Notes: a model not told the origin generated them from the letters alone. DNA of 64,000 bases from Gellertiella hungarica (GCF_014197145.1 NZ_JACIEZ010000002.1:620001-684000); one strand, 5' to 3'; shown: positions 9,336 to 18,466, counted from the stretch's first letter. Numbers and translations: made by a program.

Positions 9336-10373
9336 ATGGTATCGGATTCTCCGCCCTTCTGGTGGACGAAGGCAGACTGGCGCGCCTATGCGCTTTCCCC
9401 GGTCTCGTTCCTCTATGGCCGCATCGCCGGTTATCGCATGGCCAATGCGCCCCGCACCGGCGTTTCCGTTCCCGTCATCTGCGCCGGCAATTTCACCGCC
9501 GGCGGTGCGGGCAAGACACCGACCGCGCTGGCACTTGCGGAGGCGGCAAAGGCGAAGGGCCTCGTTCCGGGCTTCCTCAGCCGCGGCTATGGCGGCTCCA
9601 TCGATGTCACCACGGTGGTCGATCCGGATCATCACCGCGCCGATGCGGTGGGGGACGAACCCCTGCTTCTCGCCCGCACCGCGCTGACGGTGATCGCGCG
9701 CCGGCGGCTCGAGGGCGCCGAACGGCTGATCCGGGAGGGCGCGACGCTCATCATCATGGATGACGGCTTTCAGAGCGCCCGGCTCGCCATCGATTTCGCG
9801 CTGCTCGTGGTCGACAGTCACCGGTCAACCGGCAACGGTTTCGTCATCCCCGCCGGCCCCGTGCGGGCGCCGATGGACGTGCAGCTGCGTCATGCCACCG
9901 CTCTCCTGAAGGTGGGCGACGGCGACAATGCGGATTACCTGATCCGCCGGGCGGCAAGGGCGGGGCTCGGCGTGATGGAAGCGCGGCTGATGCCGAAGCC
10001 GATGCCGGAACTTGCCGGAAGGCGTGTGCTTGCCTTCGCCGGCATTGCCGATCCCGGCAAGTTCTTCCGCACGGTCGAGAGCCTCGGGGCCGAGATCGCG
10101 GAAAGCCGCAGCTTTCCCGACCACAGCCATCTGGAGGAAGACCAGATGCGTGACCTCCTCGAGACGGCACGCAGGCAGGCGCTGATGCTCGTCACGACGG
10201 CGAAGGACCATGTGCGCCTTGCCGGCCATGGCGGAACGGCGGCGGAGCTTGCCGCGGCTGCCACCGTCATCGCGGTCGAGATGCAGTTCGACGATCCCCG
10301 CGCGCCGGGCATGATCATCGACCGGGCGGTGGACGCCGCGCGCAAGCGGCTTCTTGGCCAGAAGACGTCCTGA
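9336..10373 (+). CDS. lpxK: Tetraacyldisaccharide 4'-kinase
   Basis: The 345-residue enzyme phosphorylates the 4' position of the lipid A disaccharide precursor using ATP at the inner membrane. The start [28 protein letters not shown] is typical of rhizobial LpxK. The Walker A is AGGAGKT (about 55-61), and the DDGFQ motif (about residue 145) and the late TTAKDHVRL motif are present. Two in-frame ATGs (9330, 9336) are possible; I chose 9336 because homologues begin MVSxxPPFWW. The frame also opens at 9222 without similarity. It converges on the MocR gene after 18 bases. Confidence 0.93.
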   Translation: MVSDSPPFWWTKADWRAYALSPVSFLYGRIAGYRMANAPRTGVSVPVICAGNFTAGGAGKTPTALALAEAAKAKGLVPGFLSRGYGGSIDVTTVVDPDHHRADAVGDEPLLLARTALTVIARRRLEGAERLIREGATLIIMDDGFQSARLAIDFALLVVDSHRSTGNGFVIPAGPVRAPMDVQLRHATALLKVGDGDNADYLIRRAARAGLGVMEARLMPKPMPELAGRRVLAFAGIADPGKFFRTVESLGAEIAESRSFPDHSHLEEDQMRDLLETARRQALMLVTTAKDHVRLAGHGGTAAELAAAATVIAVEMQFDDPRAPGMIIDRAVDAARKRLLGQKTS

Positions 10374-10391
10374 CCACCCAGCTGTCTTGCA

Positions 10392-11792
10392 TCACGGCCC
10401 GGCCAGTAGCCGTTCGAGGACTTGCCAGATCCTGTCGTCCGCCGACTGGGCCACGTTGAATCTCAGGAATTGCCGTGCCGCGCCCGACGGGCTGAAGGCA
10501 TCGCCGGGAGCGAGCACGATGTTCTCCGCAAGACAGGCGCGGGCGAGACCCGCGGCCTCCACGCCCTCGGGAAGGCGGCACCAGAGGAAGAGGCCCGCCT
10601 CCGGCTCTATCCAGGGTTCGAGCCCGAGCGCCCGTACCCGCCGGATCGTCTCGTCCATGGCCCTGCCGAGGCGAACCCGCAACTGTTCCGCATGCCGCCG
10701 GTAGCTGCCGTCGCTGAGCACCGACAGCACCAGTTCCGCGGAGAGGCGCGATGCGGAAAAGCCGGTGGCGATCTTCAGGTCGACCAGCGGATCGACCCAG
10801 TCCGCCCGCAGCGCCACATAGCCCGAGCGGGCTGCCGCCGAGAGCGTCTTGGAAAAGCTCCCGATGGCGATGACCCGCTGCAAGCCGTCGATGGCGGCAA
10901 GCCGCGGCTGGTGACGGTTCTCGAGATCGCCGAAGATGTCGTCCTCGATCACGCTCATGCCCGCATCGGCCGCTAGCCGAATCAGGCGGTGAGCCGTGAC
11001 CGGCGCCATGACGGCGCCCGTCGGATTGTGCATGCCGGCCGTGGTGATGTAGAGGCGCGGCTTTTCCGCCGCCACGATCCGGGCAAAGGCGTCCGTATCG
11101 GGCCCCTCGGGCGTCATCGGCACGCCGACCACCCTTGCCCGGTGCGCCCTGAGCAATGCGTGGAAATTGAAGTAGCAGGGATCGTCCACAAGCACGGTGT
11201 CGCCCGGTTCCAGAAGGAAGCGGCAGATGAGGTCGATGGCCTGCGTGCCCGAATCCACCAGGACAATGCCGTCCGGGCCTGCCGGAATGCCCCGGTCCAT
11301 CATGCGCCGGGACAGCCACTGCCGGAGCGCGGGCAGGCCCTTCGGGCTGTCGTAGTCGGTCAGCGCCGCGCCCGCCTGCCGGGAGAGCGCCTTTAGCGCG
11401 CGCTGCAGGGCGGCCTCCGGCATCCAGTCCGACGGCAGCCAGCCACAGCCGGGCTTCAAGAGATCGGCCCTCTCCTCGAGCGCCTGACGCGAGATCCACA
11501 AGGGATCGACCGCCCGGTCGAGCCGGGGGCCGATCTCGGCAATCGCAAGCGGAGCCGCGGTCTGCGCCACATAAAAGCCGGAGCCCGGTCGCGAGCGGAT
11601 GACGCCCTGTGCCGCAAGCCGTTCATAGGCTTCGACCACGGTGGAGGGCGAAACGCCCATGGTCTTGGCAAAGACCCGCACGGACGGAAGCCGCGCACCG
11701 GTTACCAGGCTGCGCGAGGCGATCCGTCTTTCGATTTCCCCGATCACCGCACGGGTCCGGCTTCTCGGTGTCTCTTCCAGCATCGGTCCCAT
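10392..11792 (-). CDS. MocR-type GntR regulator with aminotransferase-like domain
   Basis: The 466-residue protein joins an N-terminal GntR winged helix (residues 8-75; ARLPSVRVFAKTMGVSPSTVVEAYERLAAQGVIRSRPGSGFYV) to a fold-type I PLP domain. The PLP residues are visible: HNPTG (255-259), Asp284 in VIEDD, and the Schiff-base Lys315 in GSFSKTL. Such proteins bind PLP or an aldimine and switch a neighbouring gene; they usually do not catalyse transamination in the cell. The gene is divergent from an EamA exporter, the usual target arrangement. Start 11792 is taken; ATG 11783 is also possible. Confidence 0.92.
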   Translation of the reverse strand: MGPMLEETPRSRTRAVIGEIERRIASRSLVTGARLPSVRVFAKTMGVSPSTVVEAYERLAAQGVIRSRPGSGFYVAQTAAPLAIAEIGPRLDRAVDPLWISRQALEERADLLKPGCGWLPSDWMPEAALQRALKALSRQAGAALTDYDSPKGLPALRQWLSRRMMDRGIPAGPDGIVLVDSGTQAIDLICRFLLEPGDTVLVDDPCYFNFHALLRAHRARVVGVPMTPEGPDTDAFARIVAAEKPRLYITTAGMHNPTGAVMAPVTAHRLIRLAADAGMSVIEDDIFGDLENRHQPRLAAIDGLQRVIAIGSFSKTLSAAARSGYVALRADWVDPLVDLKIATGFSASRLSAELVLSVLSDGSYRRHAEQLRVRLGRAMDETIRRVRALGLEPWIEPEAGLFLWCRLPEGVEAAGLARACLAENIVLAPGDAFSPSGAARQFLRFNVAQSADDRIWQVLERLLAGP

Positions 11793-11898
11793 CCGTATGG
11801 ATCATGGATACAGTACAGTTTATCGATATCGTATGGAACCGTTACTGGCCTGTCCAGCCCGCCCTCCTTCATACAGGATGCGAAGAAGGAGGTGTTTC
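11793..11898. promoter_or_regulatory. Divergent MocR/EamA control region with CGTATGG direct repeats
   Basis: The 106-base space between the divergent mocR-like and eamA genes contains two copies of CGTATGG in the same orientation (11794-11800 and 11830-11836), 36 bases start to start. An AT-rich stretch with TTTATCGATATCG lies between them. MocR regulators commonly bind spaced direct repeats in such divergent regions, so these are the likely operator halves. The first copy lies immediately upstream of the chosen mocR start codon. Confidence 0.45.
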
Positions 11899-12795
11899 AT
11901 GGACAGAAGCACGATTGGATGGATCAACGGGTTCCTGGGCGTTCTGATCTTCTCCGGCTCGCTGCCGGCGACCCGCATCGCCGTGGCCGATTTCGATCCC
12001 ACATTCCTGACCGCCGCAAGGGCGGTGATTGCCGGGCTCATTGCCGTGCCTGCGCTGTTGCTCATGGGAGGGAAGCGGCCGGGCAGGAGGGATATCCTGC
12101 CGCTGCTGGTGGTGTCGCTCGGGGTGGTGATCGGCTTTCCGCTGCTGACGGCGCTGGCGCTGCGTCATGTCCCGGCGGCCCATACCATCGTCTTCGTCGG
12201 CCTACTGCCGCTGGCCACCGCATTCTTCGGGGTGCTGAGGGCGGGGGAGCGGCCGCAGCCCGCCTTCTGGCTGTTTTCGGCGCTCGGCAGTGCCGCCGTT
12301 GCCGGCTTCGCGCTGGCCGGCGCGGGCACGGGCTTTTCGGCCGCAAACCTCTTGATGCTGGGCGCAATCCTCGCCTGCGGCCTCGGCTATGCCGAAGGCG
12401 CCCGCCTCTCGCGCGAGTTCGGCGGCTGGCAGGTCATCTCCTGGGCGCTGGTGCTCTCGCTTCCGGTCATGATCCTGCTCGGCGTCGTGACCCTTCCGGA
12501 AAGGCTGCCGCCCCTGGGCGCCGTCTCCTGGGCCGGCCTTGCCTATGTCTCGGTCTTCAGCATGTTCGTGGGATTTGTCTTCTGGTATCGCGGCCTGGCG
12601 CTCGGCGGTATTGCGGGCGTGGGCCAGCTCCAGCTGCTTCAGCCCTTCATGGGGCTGCTGCTGGCGGGCTGGCTGCTCGGCGAGCATGTCAGCCCGTCCA
12701 TTTTCGCGGTGACGGCTGCGGTCGTGCTTTGCGTTGCGGGGGCGCGGCGGTTTTCCCGCCCGCCGCCCGCGCTTGTCAGCCGAAAAGCGTCGTGA
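11899..12795 (+). CDS. EamA (DMT) family transporter
   Basis: The 298-residue inner-membrane protein has ten predicted hydrophobic segments in two EamA repeats (first WINGFLGVLIFSGSLPATRIAVADFDPTFLTAARAVIAGL..., second AANLLMLGAILACGLGYAEG...). DMT exporters move amino acids or other metabolites out of the cell. ATG 11899 follows AGGAGG at seven bases. The MocR gene divergent to it probably controls it, which suggests an amine or amino-acid-like ligand or substrate. Its 3' end overlaps the 3' end of the convergent pit gene by 20 bases. Confidence 0.9.
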   Translation: MDRSTIGWINGFLGVLIFSGSLPATRIAVADFDPTFLTAARAVIAGLIAVPALLLMGGKRPGRRDILPLLVVSLGVVIGFPLLTALALRHVPAAHTIVFVGLLPLATAFFGVLRAGERPQPAFWLFSALGSAAVAGFALAGAGTGFSAANLLMLGAILACGLGYAEGARLSREFGGWQVISWALVLSLPVMILLGVVTLPERLPPLGAVSWAGLAYVSVFSMFVGFVFWYRGLALGGIAGVGQLQLLQPFMGLLLAGWLLGEHVSPSIFAVTAAVVLCVAGARRFSRPPPALVSRKAS

Positions 12796-13780
12796 GGGCG
12801 TAGGTCAGCGCCGAAATCGCCGCCGCTGCCGGCAGGGTCACGACCCAGGCGATGACGATGTTTCCGGCCAGGCCCCAGCGGACGGCGGAGACCCGCCGTG
12901 CCGCGCCGACGCCGACGATGGCGCCGGTGATGGTGTGCGTCGTCGACACCGGAATGCCGAGCCACGTGGCGCCGAACAGCGTCAGCGCCCCGCCGGTTTC
13001 CGCGCAGAAGCCCTGCATCGGATTGAGGCGGGTGATCTTCGAACCCATGGTGTGCACGATGCGCCAGCCACCGAAGAGCGTTCCGATCGCCATGGCCGCC
13101 TGACAGGAAATCACCACCCAGAAGGGTACGTGGAAGGTATCGCCGAGATAGCCCTGCGAGAAGAGCAGCACGGCAATGATGCCCATCGTCTTCTGTGCAT
13201 CGTTGCCGCCATGGCCGAGAGAGTAGAGCGAGGCCGAGACGAACTGCAGCACGCGGAACGTGTTGTCGACGGCAAAGGGCGTCTGCCGCACGAAGATCCA
13301 CGATACGAGCAGCACGAGGATGAGCGCCAGGAAGAAGCCGATCGCGGGCGAGAGGAAGATGGCGAAAACCGTCTTCGTCAGGCCCGAGAAGACCACGGCC
13401 GAAACGCCGGCCTTGGCCACGCCCGCACCCACGAGTCCGCCGACCAGCGCATGCGACGAGCTTGAGGGAATGCCGAAGATCCAGGTGACGATGTTCCAGA
13501 CGATCGCCCCCGTCAGCGCCGAAAAGATCACCGCCGGGGTGATGACCCCGGGGTCGACGATGCCCTTCCCGATCGTTTCCGCCACATGCAGGCCGAAGAA
13601 CAGGAAGGCGATGAAGTTGAAGAAGGCGGCCCAGGCCACCGCATATTGCGGCTTCAGCACCCGGGTGGACACGATGGTCGCGATGGAGTTCGCCGCATCG
13701 TGGAGGCCGTTCAGGAAGTCGAAGAACAGCGCGACCCCGATGAGCGCCACCAGCAGCGGAAATGCGAGTGTCGCCTCCAT
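12776..13780 (-). CDS. pit: Inorganic phosphate transporter, PiT family
   Basis: The 334-residue membrane protein has the PiT signature at the N-terminus (FFDFLNGLHDAANSIATIVSTRVL) and its repeat in the second half (GGNDAQKTMGIIAVLL), plus the loops GIPSSSSHALVGGLVGAG and GIPVSTTHTITGAIVGVG. It is the low-affinity, proton-coupled phosphate (metal-phosphate) symporter. The upstream DUF47 gene stops at TGA overlapping the pit ATG by one base (TGATG), so the two are translationally coupled. It is the usual rhizobial orfA-pit pair. Confidence 0.95.
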   Translation of the reverse strand: MEATLAFPLLVALIGVALFFDFLNGLHDAANSIATIVSTRVLKPQYAVAWAAFFNFIAFLFFGLHVAETIGKGIVDPGVITPAVIFSALTGAIVWNIVTWIFGIPSSSSHALVGGLVGAGVAKAGVSAVVFSGLTKTVFAIFLSPAIGFFLALILVLLVSWIFVRQTPFAVDNTFRVLQFVSASLYSLGHGGNDAQKTMGIIAVLLFSQGYLGDTFHVPFWVVISCQAAMAIGTLFGGWRIVHTMGSKITRLNPMQGFCAETGGALTLFGATWLGIPVSTTHTITGAIVGVGAARRVSAVRWGLAGNIVIAWVVTLPAAAAISALTYALTTLFG

Positions 13781-14424
13781 CAGACGTTCTCGATCACGAT
13801 GCCGCTGATTTCGTTCGCCACATCCTCGAAACGGTCGACGACCTTCTCGAGCTCGGCATAGATTTCCGCGCCGATGATGTAGGACATGGGGTCGGACTTG
13901 CCGTGCCGCTTGAACAGGTCCTTGAGGCCCTTTTCATAGGCTTCGTCGGAGCGGCCCTCGACGCGGGTGATTTCCTCCGCGATTTCGGCAAGGCGATGGG
14001 CGTTGGTGCCGATCTTGTCGAGCAGCGGAACGGCTTCCGCAATCAGCCGGGCGCATTCGCCGATCATCACGCCGATGTCGCGCATGCCGGGATCGAAGGT
14101 GGTCTGCTCGTAGAGACGGATGGTCTTCACCGTCTTGTGCATCATGTCGATCGCGTCGTCGAGCGACTGGATCAGGTCCTTGATGTCACCCCGGTCGAAG
14201 GGGGTGATGAAGGAGCGGCGCACCGCCTGCAGCACCTCGCGGGTGATTTCGTCCGCCTCGTGCTCGAGCGCGACGATGCGATTGCAATGGGCTTCCAGAT
14301 CGCCTTCGCCGGCGAGCAGGGCCTTCATTGCGTCGGCCGCCCCGACGACGGTCTTCGTGTGGTTCTGGAAATAGTCGAAGAACTTGTCTTCGCGGGGCAT
14401 CAGTTTCTTGAAAAGGCTGATCAT
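13780..14424 (-). CDS. DUF47 (PhoU-like) phosphate transport accessory protein
   Basis: The 214-residue, helix-rich soluble protein belongs to the DUF47/PhoU-related family (MISLFKKLMPREDKFFDYFQNHTKTVVGAA..., then ALEHEADEITREVLQAV and SLDDAIDMM with acidic residues likely to bind metal). In rhizobia the product is called OrfA or Pit accessory protein. It probably regulates Pit activity at the membrane. The start is ATG 14424; the frame continues to 14589 without similarity. It precedes pit with a TGATG overlap, so they form one unit. Confidence 0.9.
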   Translation of the reverse strand: MISLFKKLMPREDKFFDYFQNHTKTVVGAADAMKALLAGEGDLEAHCNRIVALEHEADEITREVLQAVRRSFITPFDRGDIKDLIQSLDDAIDMMHKTVKTIRLYEQTTFDPGMRDIGVMIGECARLIAEAVPLLDKIGTNAHRLAEIAEEITRVEGRSDEAYEKGLKDLFKRHGKSDPMSYIIGAEIYAELEKVVDRFEDVANEISGIVIENV

Positions 14425-14651
14425 GCTTCTTGGGTTCCGGCCTGGGTCTGTCACGAAAGTGTCATAAAGGAATTCCCACCGCTGCAAAAGCGAGGAATCC
14501 GCCTTTGCTGTGGGTTTTCCGGCCCGATCCGCCGCCATTGCGCCGTCCGATGTCCCGTAACGGCACAGGCGCCCGATCCGTTCCGCCAAAGGCGTGCACG
14601 GGCCGTCAACCCCTGTCGGGTAAAACGGGGCAAAATCGGGGAGCGCCGTGA

Positions 14652-14960
14652 ATGACCGACCGGATCATGTCCATCGCCGTGAGTGGCCTTGAGGCCTCGC
14701 AGGTCCGCCTTCGGGCGGTCGCCGCCAACCTTGCCCATGCGCAAACCGCCGGCTACCGTCCGCTCGAGGCGCGCCTTTCCTCCCTTCCCGGCGGCGGGGT
14801 CGCGGCAAGCCTTCAACCGGCATCCTCTCCTGCCGCACCGGATACCGCCGAAGCCATGGTTGCGCTGGTCGAAACCCGGCTTCAGTTTTCTGCCAATGCC
14901 CGCGCCTTCGAGACGGGCGCCACCCTCTGGGATCTCCTGCAGACGATCCGGCGCGACTAG
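14652..14960 (+). CDS. Small flagellar basal-body rod-like protein (FlgC/FlgG-type termini)
   Basis: The 102-residue protein looks like a rod protein reduced to its two terminal helices. The N-terminus SIAVSGLEASQVRLRAVAANLAHAQTAGYRP resembles the FlgB/FlgC/FlgG start with its NLANAxT motif. The C-terminus AEAMVALVETRLQFSANARAFETGATLWDLLQTI resembles the flg_bbr_C domain. The central domain is replaced by about 30 low-complexity residues. There is no other flagellar gene nearby. It could be an orphan axial protein, a type III secretion-linked paralogue, or a diverged relic. Divergent from DUF47; ATG 14652 lacks a strong SD. Confidence 0.6.
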   Translation: MTDRIMSIAVSGLEASQVRLRAVAANLAHAQTAGYRPLEARLSSLPGGGVAASLQPASSPAAPDTAEAMVALVETRLQFSANARAFETGATLWDLLQTIRRD

Positions 14961-15057
14961 CGAAAAAAAGAATCCCGCATGCCGTGCAAGAAACGGGTGG
15001 TTCGCACGCTCTCCGTGCTCCTATTGCTTTGCCTCCCCTGAACAGGAGGTTTGAACC

Positions 15058-15831
15058 ATGGGACGTTACGACAGACTGGGACTGCTGGAAAACAAGGTGG
15101 CGCTGATAACCGGTGCATCCGCGGGGATCGGCCGGGAGACCGCGCTGCTGATGGCCGGCGAGGGAGCGAGCCTCATCCTCAACGCCCGCCGCGCCGAGCC
15201 GCTGGAGGCGATCCGGCAGGAAATCGAGGCGGCAGGCGGCACCGCCTTTGCCGTTGCCGGCGACGTTGCCGATCCCGCAACCCATGCAGCCCTGGCAGAG
15301 GCTGCCGAGAGAAGGTTCGGCGGGCTCGACATCGCCGTCAACAATGCAGCCGTCATCGGGCCCTACAAGCCGCTTGCGGAGGTGACGCTCGAGGAATGGC
15401 AGCACACGCTTGCGGCCAATCTCACCGCTGCCTTTCTCGGTGCCCGGGCCCAGGTTCCGCTGATGCTCAGGCGGGGCGGCGGGTCGCTGCTCTTCACATC
15501 CACCTTCGTCGGCACCAGTGTCGCCATCCCCGGCATGGGCGCCTATGGCACCAGCAAGGCCGCGCTTGGCGGGCTCGTGAAGGCGCTGACGGCGGATTAT
15601 GCGGCGCAGGGCATCCGCGCCAATGCGGTGCTGCCGGGCGGCGTCGATACCGATCTCGGCGGCAGCGAGGAGCAGAAGGCCTGGGCAGCGACGCTCCATG
15701 CGATGAAGCGGATCGCCAAGCCCCGCGAGATTGCCGAGGCCATGCTGTTCCTAGCCTCCGACCGGGCAAGCTTCATTACCGGCGCCTCGCTCTTCGTCGA
15801 TGGAGGCAATGCGGCGGTCAAGCTCGGCTAG
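15058..15831 (+). CDS. Short-chain dehydrogenase/reductase (SDR)
   Basis: The 257-residue protein is a classical SDR with the cofactor motif TGASAGIG (18-25), NNAAV, a catalytic Ser in LLFTSTFVGTS and the YGTSK (YxxxK) pair, then the PGGVDT and SFITGASLFVDGG motifs. The residue after the second strand (NARRAEPL) favours NADP(H). ATG 15058 follows a strong AGGAGG eight bases upstream. Substrate is unknown. It stands alone between the rod-like gene and DUF2093. Confidence 0.9.
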   Translation: MGRYDRLGLLENKVALITGASAGIGRETALLMAGEGASLILNARRAEPLEAIRQEIEAAGGTAFAVAGDVADPATHAALAEAAERRFGGLDIAVNNAAVIGPYKPLAEVTLEEWQHTLAANLTAAFLGARAQVPLMLRRGGGSLLFTSTFVGTSVAIPGMGAYGTSKAALGGLVKALTADYAAQGIRANAVLPGGVDTDLGGSEEQKAWAATLHAMKRIAKPREIAEAMLFLASDRASFITGASLFVDGGNAAVKLG

Positions 15832-15837
15832 CGCGCG

Positions 15838-15871
15838 AAAAAAAGGGGATGGGCTCCGCCTCGGCGAGCCC
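15838..15871 (-). terminator. Rho-independent terminator after DUF2093
   Basis: On the minus strand the stem GGGCTC/GAGCCC (15851-15856 with 15866-15871) is followed by CCCC and seven Ts (complement of the A-run 15838-15844). It lies just past the DUF2093 stop codon and would end the mutL-DUF2093 transcript. Confidence 0.65.
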
Positions 15872-15874
15872 GTC

Positions 15875-16102
15875 TCAGCGCTGGTTCGGCAGGGCGCCGG
15901 CGCGCTTTTCCGCTTCCAGGGAGGCCGCGGCATCCACATAGGGCTCCTGACGCGCCACGCTCCAGTATCGCAGTTCGTCCAGCGGAATGGTCCGCCCGGT
16001 CATGGCGCAGATCACATGCGACCCCGGCAGCAGGATCTGGAAGTCGGCATCGAGATACCTGATCTTTGCCTCGCGGTTTCCGCCGCCGTCAAACCGGTTC
16101 AT
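15875..16102 (-). CDS. DUF2093 conserved protein
   Basis: The 75-residue protein matches the alphaproteobacterial DUF2093 family (MNRFDGGGNREAKIRYLDADFQILLPGSHVICAMTGRTIPLDELRYWSVARQEPY). It may be a small ligand- or metal-binding protein, but no function is known. The start ATG 16102 has SD AGGAG nine bases upstream; the longer frame to 16201 has no similarity. It follows mutL on the same strand after 156 bases and ends at a terminator. Confidence 0.85.
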   Translation of the reverse strand: MNRFDGGGNREAKIRYLDADFQILLPGSHVICAMTGRTIPLDELRYWSVARQEPYVDAAASLEAEKRAGALPNQR

Positions 16103-16258
16103 CCTGGGTCTCCTGCCTCTGATCATGTCCCGCGGGCCGTCCCTGGCCGTGTCGCGCCGCCGTCCGGGCAAGCCCTGGCGCCTGTCATGGTTATTTGCCA
16201 TACTCCTCGCATCCGCGGATTTCCAGTCCCCCTGGCGGAGCCAGGCGCCGCCTTTTCC

Positions 16259-18073
16259 TCAGCTTCGCCCGAAGAGGCGCTCGATATCGGCCAGCTTCAG
16301 CTCGATATAGGTCGGCCGGCCGTGATTGCACTGGCCGGAGCCGGGCGTGGCTTCCATCTTGCGCAGCAGGGCATTCATCTCCTCCGGCTTCAGCCGCCTG
16401 CCGGATCGAACGGACCCGTGGCAGGCCATGGTCGCGGCGACGTAATCGAGCTTGGCGGCGAGCGAGGCGGCATGGTCCCATTCGGCAATCTCGTCGGCCA
16501 GCTGCCGCACGAGGCCGACCGCATTCACTTCGCCCAGAATGGCCGGCGTTTCCCGCACGGCCACGGCGCCCGGCCCGAAGCGCTCGATGCCGAGGCCCAT
16601 GGCGGCAAAATCTTCCGCATGAGCCATCAGCCGGTCGCAATCCTCCTCCGGCAGGTCGATGATCTCGGGGATCAGCAGCATCTGCGAGGCGCGCGACCGC
16701 GTGGCGAGGCTCTGGCGCAGCGCCTCGTAGACCAGCCGCTCATGGGCGGCGTGCTGATCGACGATGACCAGCCCGTCGGCGGTCTGCGCGATGATGTAGT
16801 TTTCGTGGATCTGTGCCCGCGCCGCGCCGAGAGGATGATCGCGCTCCTCGACCGGCAGGTCTTCGGCCCGGTCGAGGCGGGCCGAGGGTGCCGCCATGCT
16901 GTCGAAGCCGGCCTGTGCGCGTTCGGCAAATTGCGGCGCCGACGCCGGAGCTGCAGGAGCGGAGACCGGCCGTGACGGGGAGGTCTCGTAGGACCACGCG
17001 CGGCCTGGCTGCGGGGTGCGATGGAAGGGCGAAAAGCCCGGGCGGAAGGCCGAGGCCATCGCCGCCGCACCCGTGGTTGCCGCCCGCGATCCGTCCCGTG
17101 CCAGCGCCTCCTTCAGCGCCCCCACGATCAGACCCCGCACCAGCCCGGGATCGCGGAAGCGGACGTCAGATTTGGCCGGATGGACGTTCACGTCGACGAA
17201 GGCGGGGTCGAGCGCGATCGAAAGCACCGCCACGGGATAACGGCCATAGGGGACGGTATCGGAATAGGCGGCGCGGATTGCCTGCAGGATCAGCTTGTCC
17301 TGCACCGGCCTGCCGTTGACGAAGGCATATTGATGGGCGCTGTTGCCCCGGTTGAAGGTGGGAACGCCCGCAAAACCGGTCAGCCGCACGGCCTCCCGCT
17401 CCGCCTCGATCTCGATGGAATTCTCGGCAAAATCCGCGCCGAGCACCTGGCCCATGCGCGCCAGGGAATCCTTGCCGCAGGCAGAAAATTCGAGTGTCGA
17501 GCGGTCCGGACCCGACAGCACGAAGCGGATGGCCGGAAAGGCAATCGCCATGCGCTTCACCACCTCGGTGATGGCGCCGGCCTCCGCCCGTTCCGTCTTC
17601 AGGAACTTCAGGCGCGCGGGCGTCGCGAAGAACAGGTCCCGCACCTCCACCACCGTGCCCGGATTGGCGGGCGCCGGGCGAACCGGCGAAACCTTGCCGC
17701 CGATGACCTCGATCTCGCTGCCGCTGTCGTCTCCCGGGCGCCGGCTGCGCACCGAGAGCTTCGCCACCGAGCCGATCGAGGGCAGGGCCTCGCCGCGGAA
17801 GCCGAGCGTGCGGATATGCATCAGCGTGCTCGAGATCTTTGATGTGCAGTGCCGGCGGATGGCGAGCGCCAGGTCCTCCGGGCTCATTCCGCAGCCGTTA
17901 TCGGTCACGCGCAGCAGGGATTTGCCGCCGCCCGCGGTTGCGATCTCGATGCGGGTCGCCCCCGCATCGATGGCATTCTCGATCAGTTCCTTGGCAGCGC
18001 TCGCGGGTCGCTCGATGACCTCGCCGGCGGCTATCTGGTTGATCAGGGTTTCGGGCAATTGCTTGACGGACAT
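16259..18073 (-). CDS. mutL: DNA mismatch repair protein MutL (endonuclease type)
   Basis: The 604-residue protein links MutS mismatch recognition to strand removal. The N-terminal GHKL ATPase has [33 protein letters not shown] and [13 protein letters not shown] proline/alanine-rich linker (about 335-420) precedes the C-terminal dimerisation domain. That domain carries the endonuclease motifs [12 protein letters not shown] (DQHA(X)2E(X)4E), ACHGSVRSG and CNHGRPT, so nicking activity is expected, as in bacteria without MutH. The start is ATG 18073 ([19 protein letters not shown]). The frame opens to 18205 without similarity. Confidence 0.96.
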   Translation of the reverse strand: MSVKQLPETLINQIAAGEVIERPASAAKELIENAIDAGATRIEIATAGGGKSLLRVTDNGCGMSPEDLALAIRRHCTSKISSTLMHIRTLGFRGEALPSIGSVAKLSVRSRRPGDDSGSEIEVIGGKVSPVRPAPANPGTVVEVRDLFFATPARLKFLKTERAEAGAITEVVKRMAIAFPAIRFVLSGPDRSTLEFSACGKDSLARMGQVLGADFAENSIEIEAEREAVRLTGFAGVPTFNRGNSAHQYAFVNGRPVQDKLILQAIRAAYSDTVPYGRYPVAVLSIALDPAFVDVNVHPAKSDVRFRDPGLVRGLIVGALKEALARDGSRAATTGAAAMASAFRPGFSPFHRTPQPGRAWSYETSPSRPVSAPAAPASAPQFAERAQAGFDSMAAPSARLDRAEDLPVEERDHPLGAARAQIHENYIIAQTADGLVIVDQHAAHERLVYEALRQSLATRSRASQMLLIPEIIDLPEEDCDRLMAHAEDFAAMGLGIERFGPGAVAVRETPAILGEVNAVGLVRQLADEIAEWDHAASLAAKLDYVAATMACHGSVRSGRRLKPEEMNALLRKMEATPGSGQCNHGRPTYIELKLADIERLFGRS

Positions 18074-18183
18074 GATGCCGTTTCTAGCGGGATTCGCGCC
18101 TGCGGGCCACCATGCGGCCGCTCCCGTCCCCGGTCTTTTCCCGGCCCACAGCGAGCTCATGAACAAAATGCTGGTGTGCCATC

Positions 18184-18199
18184 TTAATCCCGATTTAAC
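18184..18199 (+). promoter_or_regulatory. CtrA-type box TTAA-N7-TTAAC
   Basis: The sequence TTAATCCCGATTTAAC is an exact TTAA-N7-TTAAC match, the consensus for the alphaproteobacterial cell-cycle regulator CtrA. It is 268 bases upstream of the PAS-PAS-REC start and 111 bases upstream of mutL. It is the only perfect match that I found in an intergenic region of the window. Confidence 0.5.
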
Positions 18200-18201
18200 G
18201 A

Positions 18202-18298
18202 TCAAGTGTCAGGTTAGGCGTATCTGCCATGGGTGCAGATCAACGGTTGTAATCCGTTCGGCAAGGCGATGGTGCTGGACCCATCGCATGACACTTGA
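18202..18298. ncRNA. Candidate structured RNA with four-way (cloverleaf-like) pairing
   Basis: A perfect 10-bp inverted repeat (TCAAGTGTCA 18202-18211, TGACACTTGA 18289-18298) encloses three perfect hairpins: ATCTGC/GCAGAT (222-227 with 235-240, 7-base loop), AACGG/CCGTT (242-246 with 254-258, 7-base loop TTGTAAT) and GCGATGG/CCATCGC (266-272 with 281-287, 8-base loop); the short numbers are offsets from 18000. The order resembles a tRNA, but there is no GTTCRA T-loop and no CCA, so it is not called a tRNA. It may be a leader RNA, a small RNA or a DNA-level operator. Strand is undetermined. Confidence 0.4.
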
Positions 18299-18466
18299 CG
18301 AAGGCTGCTGTTCGGCAGTCCTCCCAGCATGTTCCCCTCGGCATCGAATATCGGATCGGGTGATGAACCATCTCCCAGGCGGCATGGAAATGACACGGAA
18401 TGCACACCGGGCGACCGGCGGGCAGGGTTCCGGCTGCCGCATCGAGGCGCCGCGGGGGGAGGTGTC

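Larger units (their letters stand above)
18074..18466. other. Divergent region between mutL and the PAS-REC gene
   Basis: These 393 bases separate divergent genes. They hold a CtrA-type box (18184-18199) and, two bases further on, a nested inverted-repeat element (18202-18298). Small frames here are shadows. The remainder (18299-18466) is ordinary GC-rich leader sequence ending with the GGGGGGAGG SD of the PAS-REC gene. Confidence 0.6.

Noticed and set aside
18202-18298. A tRNA gene (anticodon-like GTA on plus or TAC on minus)
   Set aside because: The T-loop consensus GTTCRANNC, the D-loop GG and the 3' CCA are missing, and the outer stem is 10 bp. It is reported only as a structured element.
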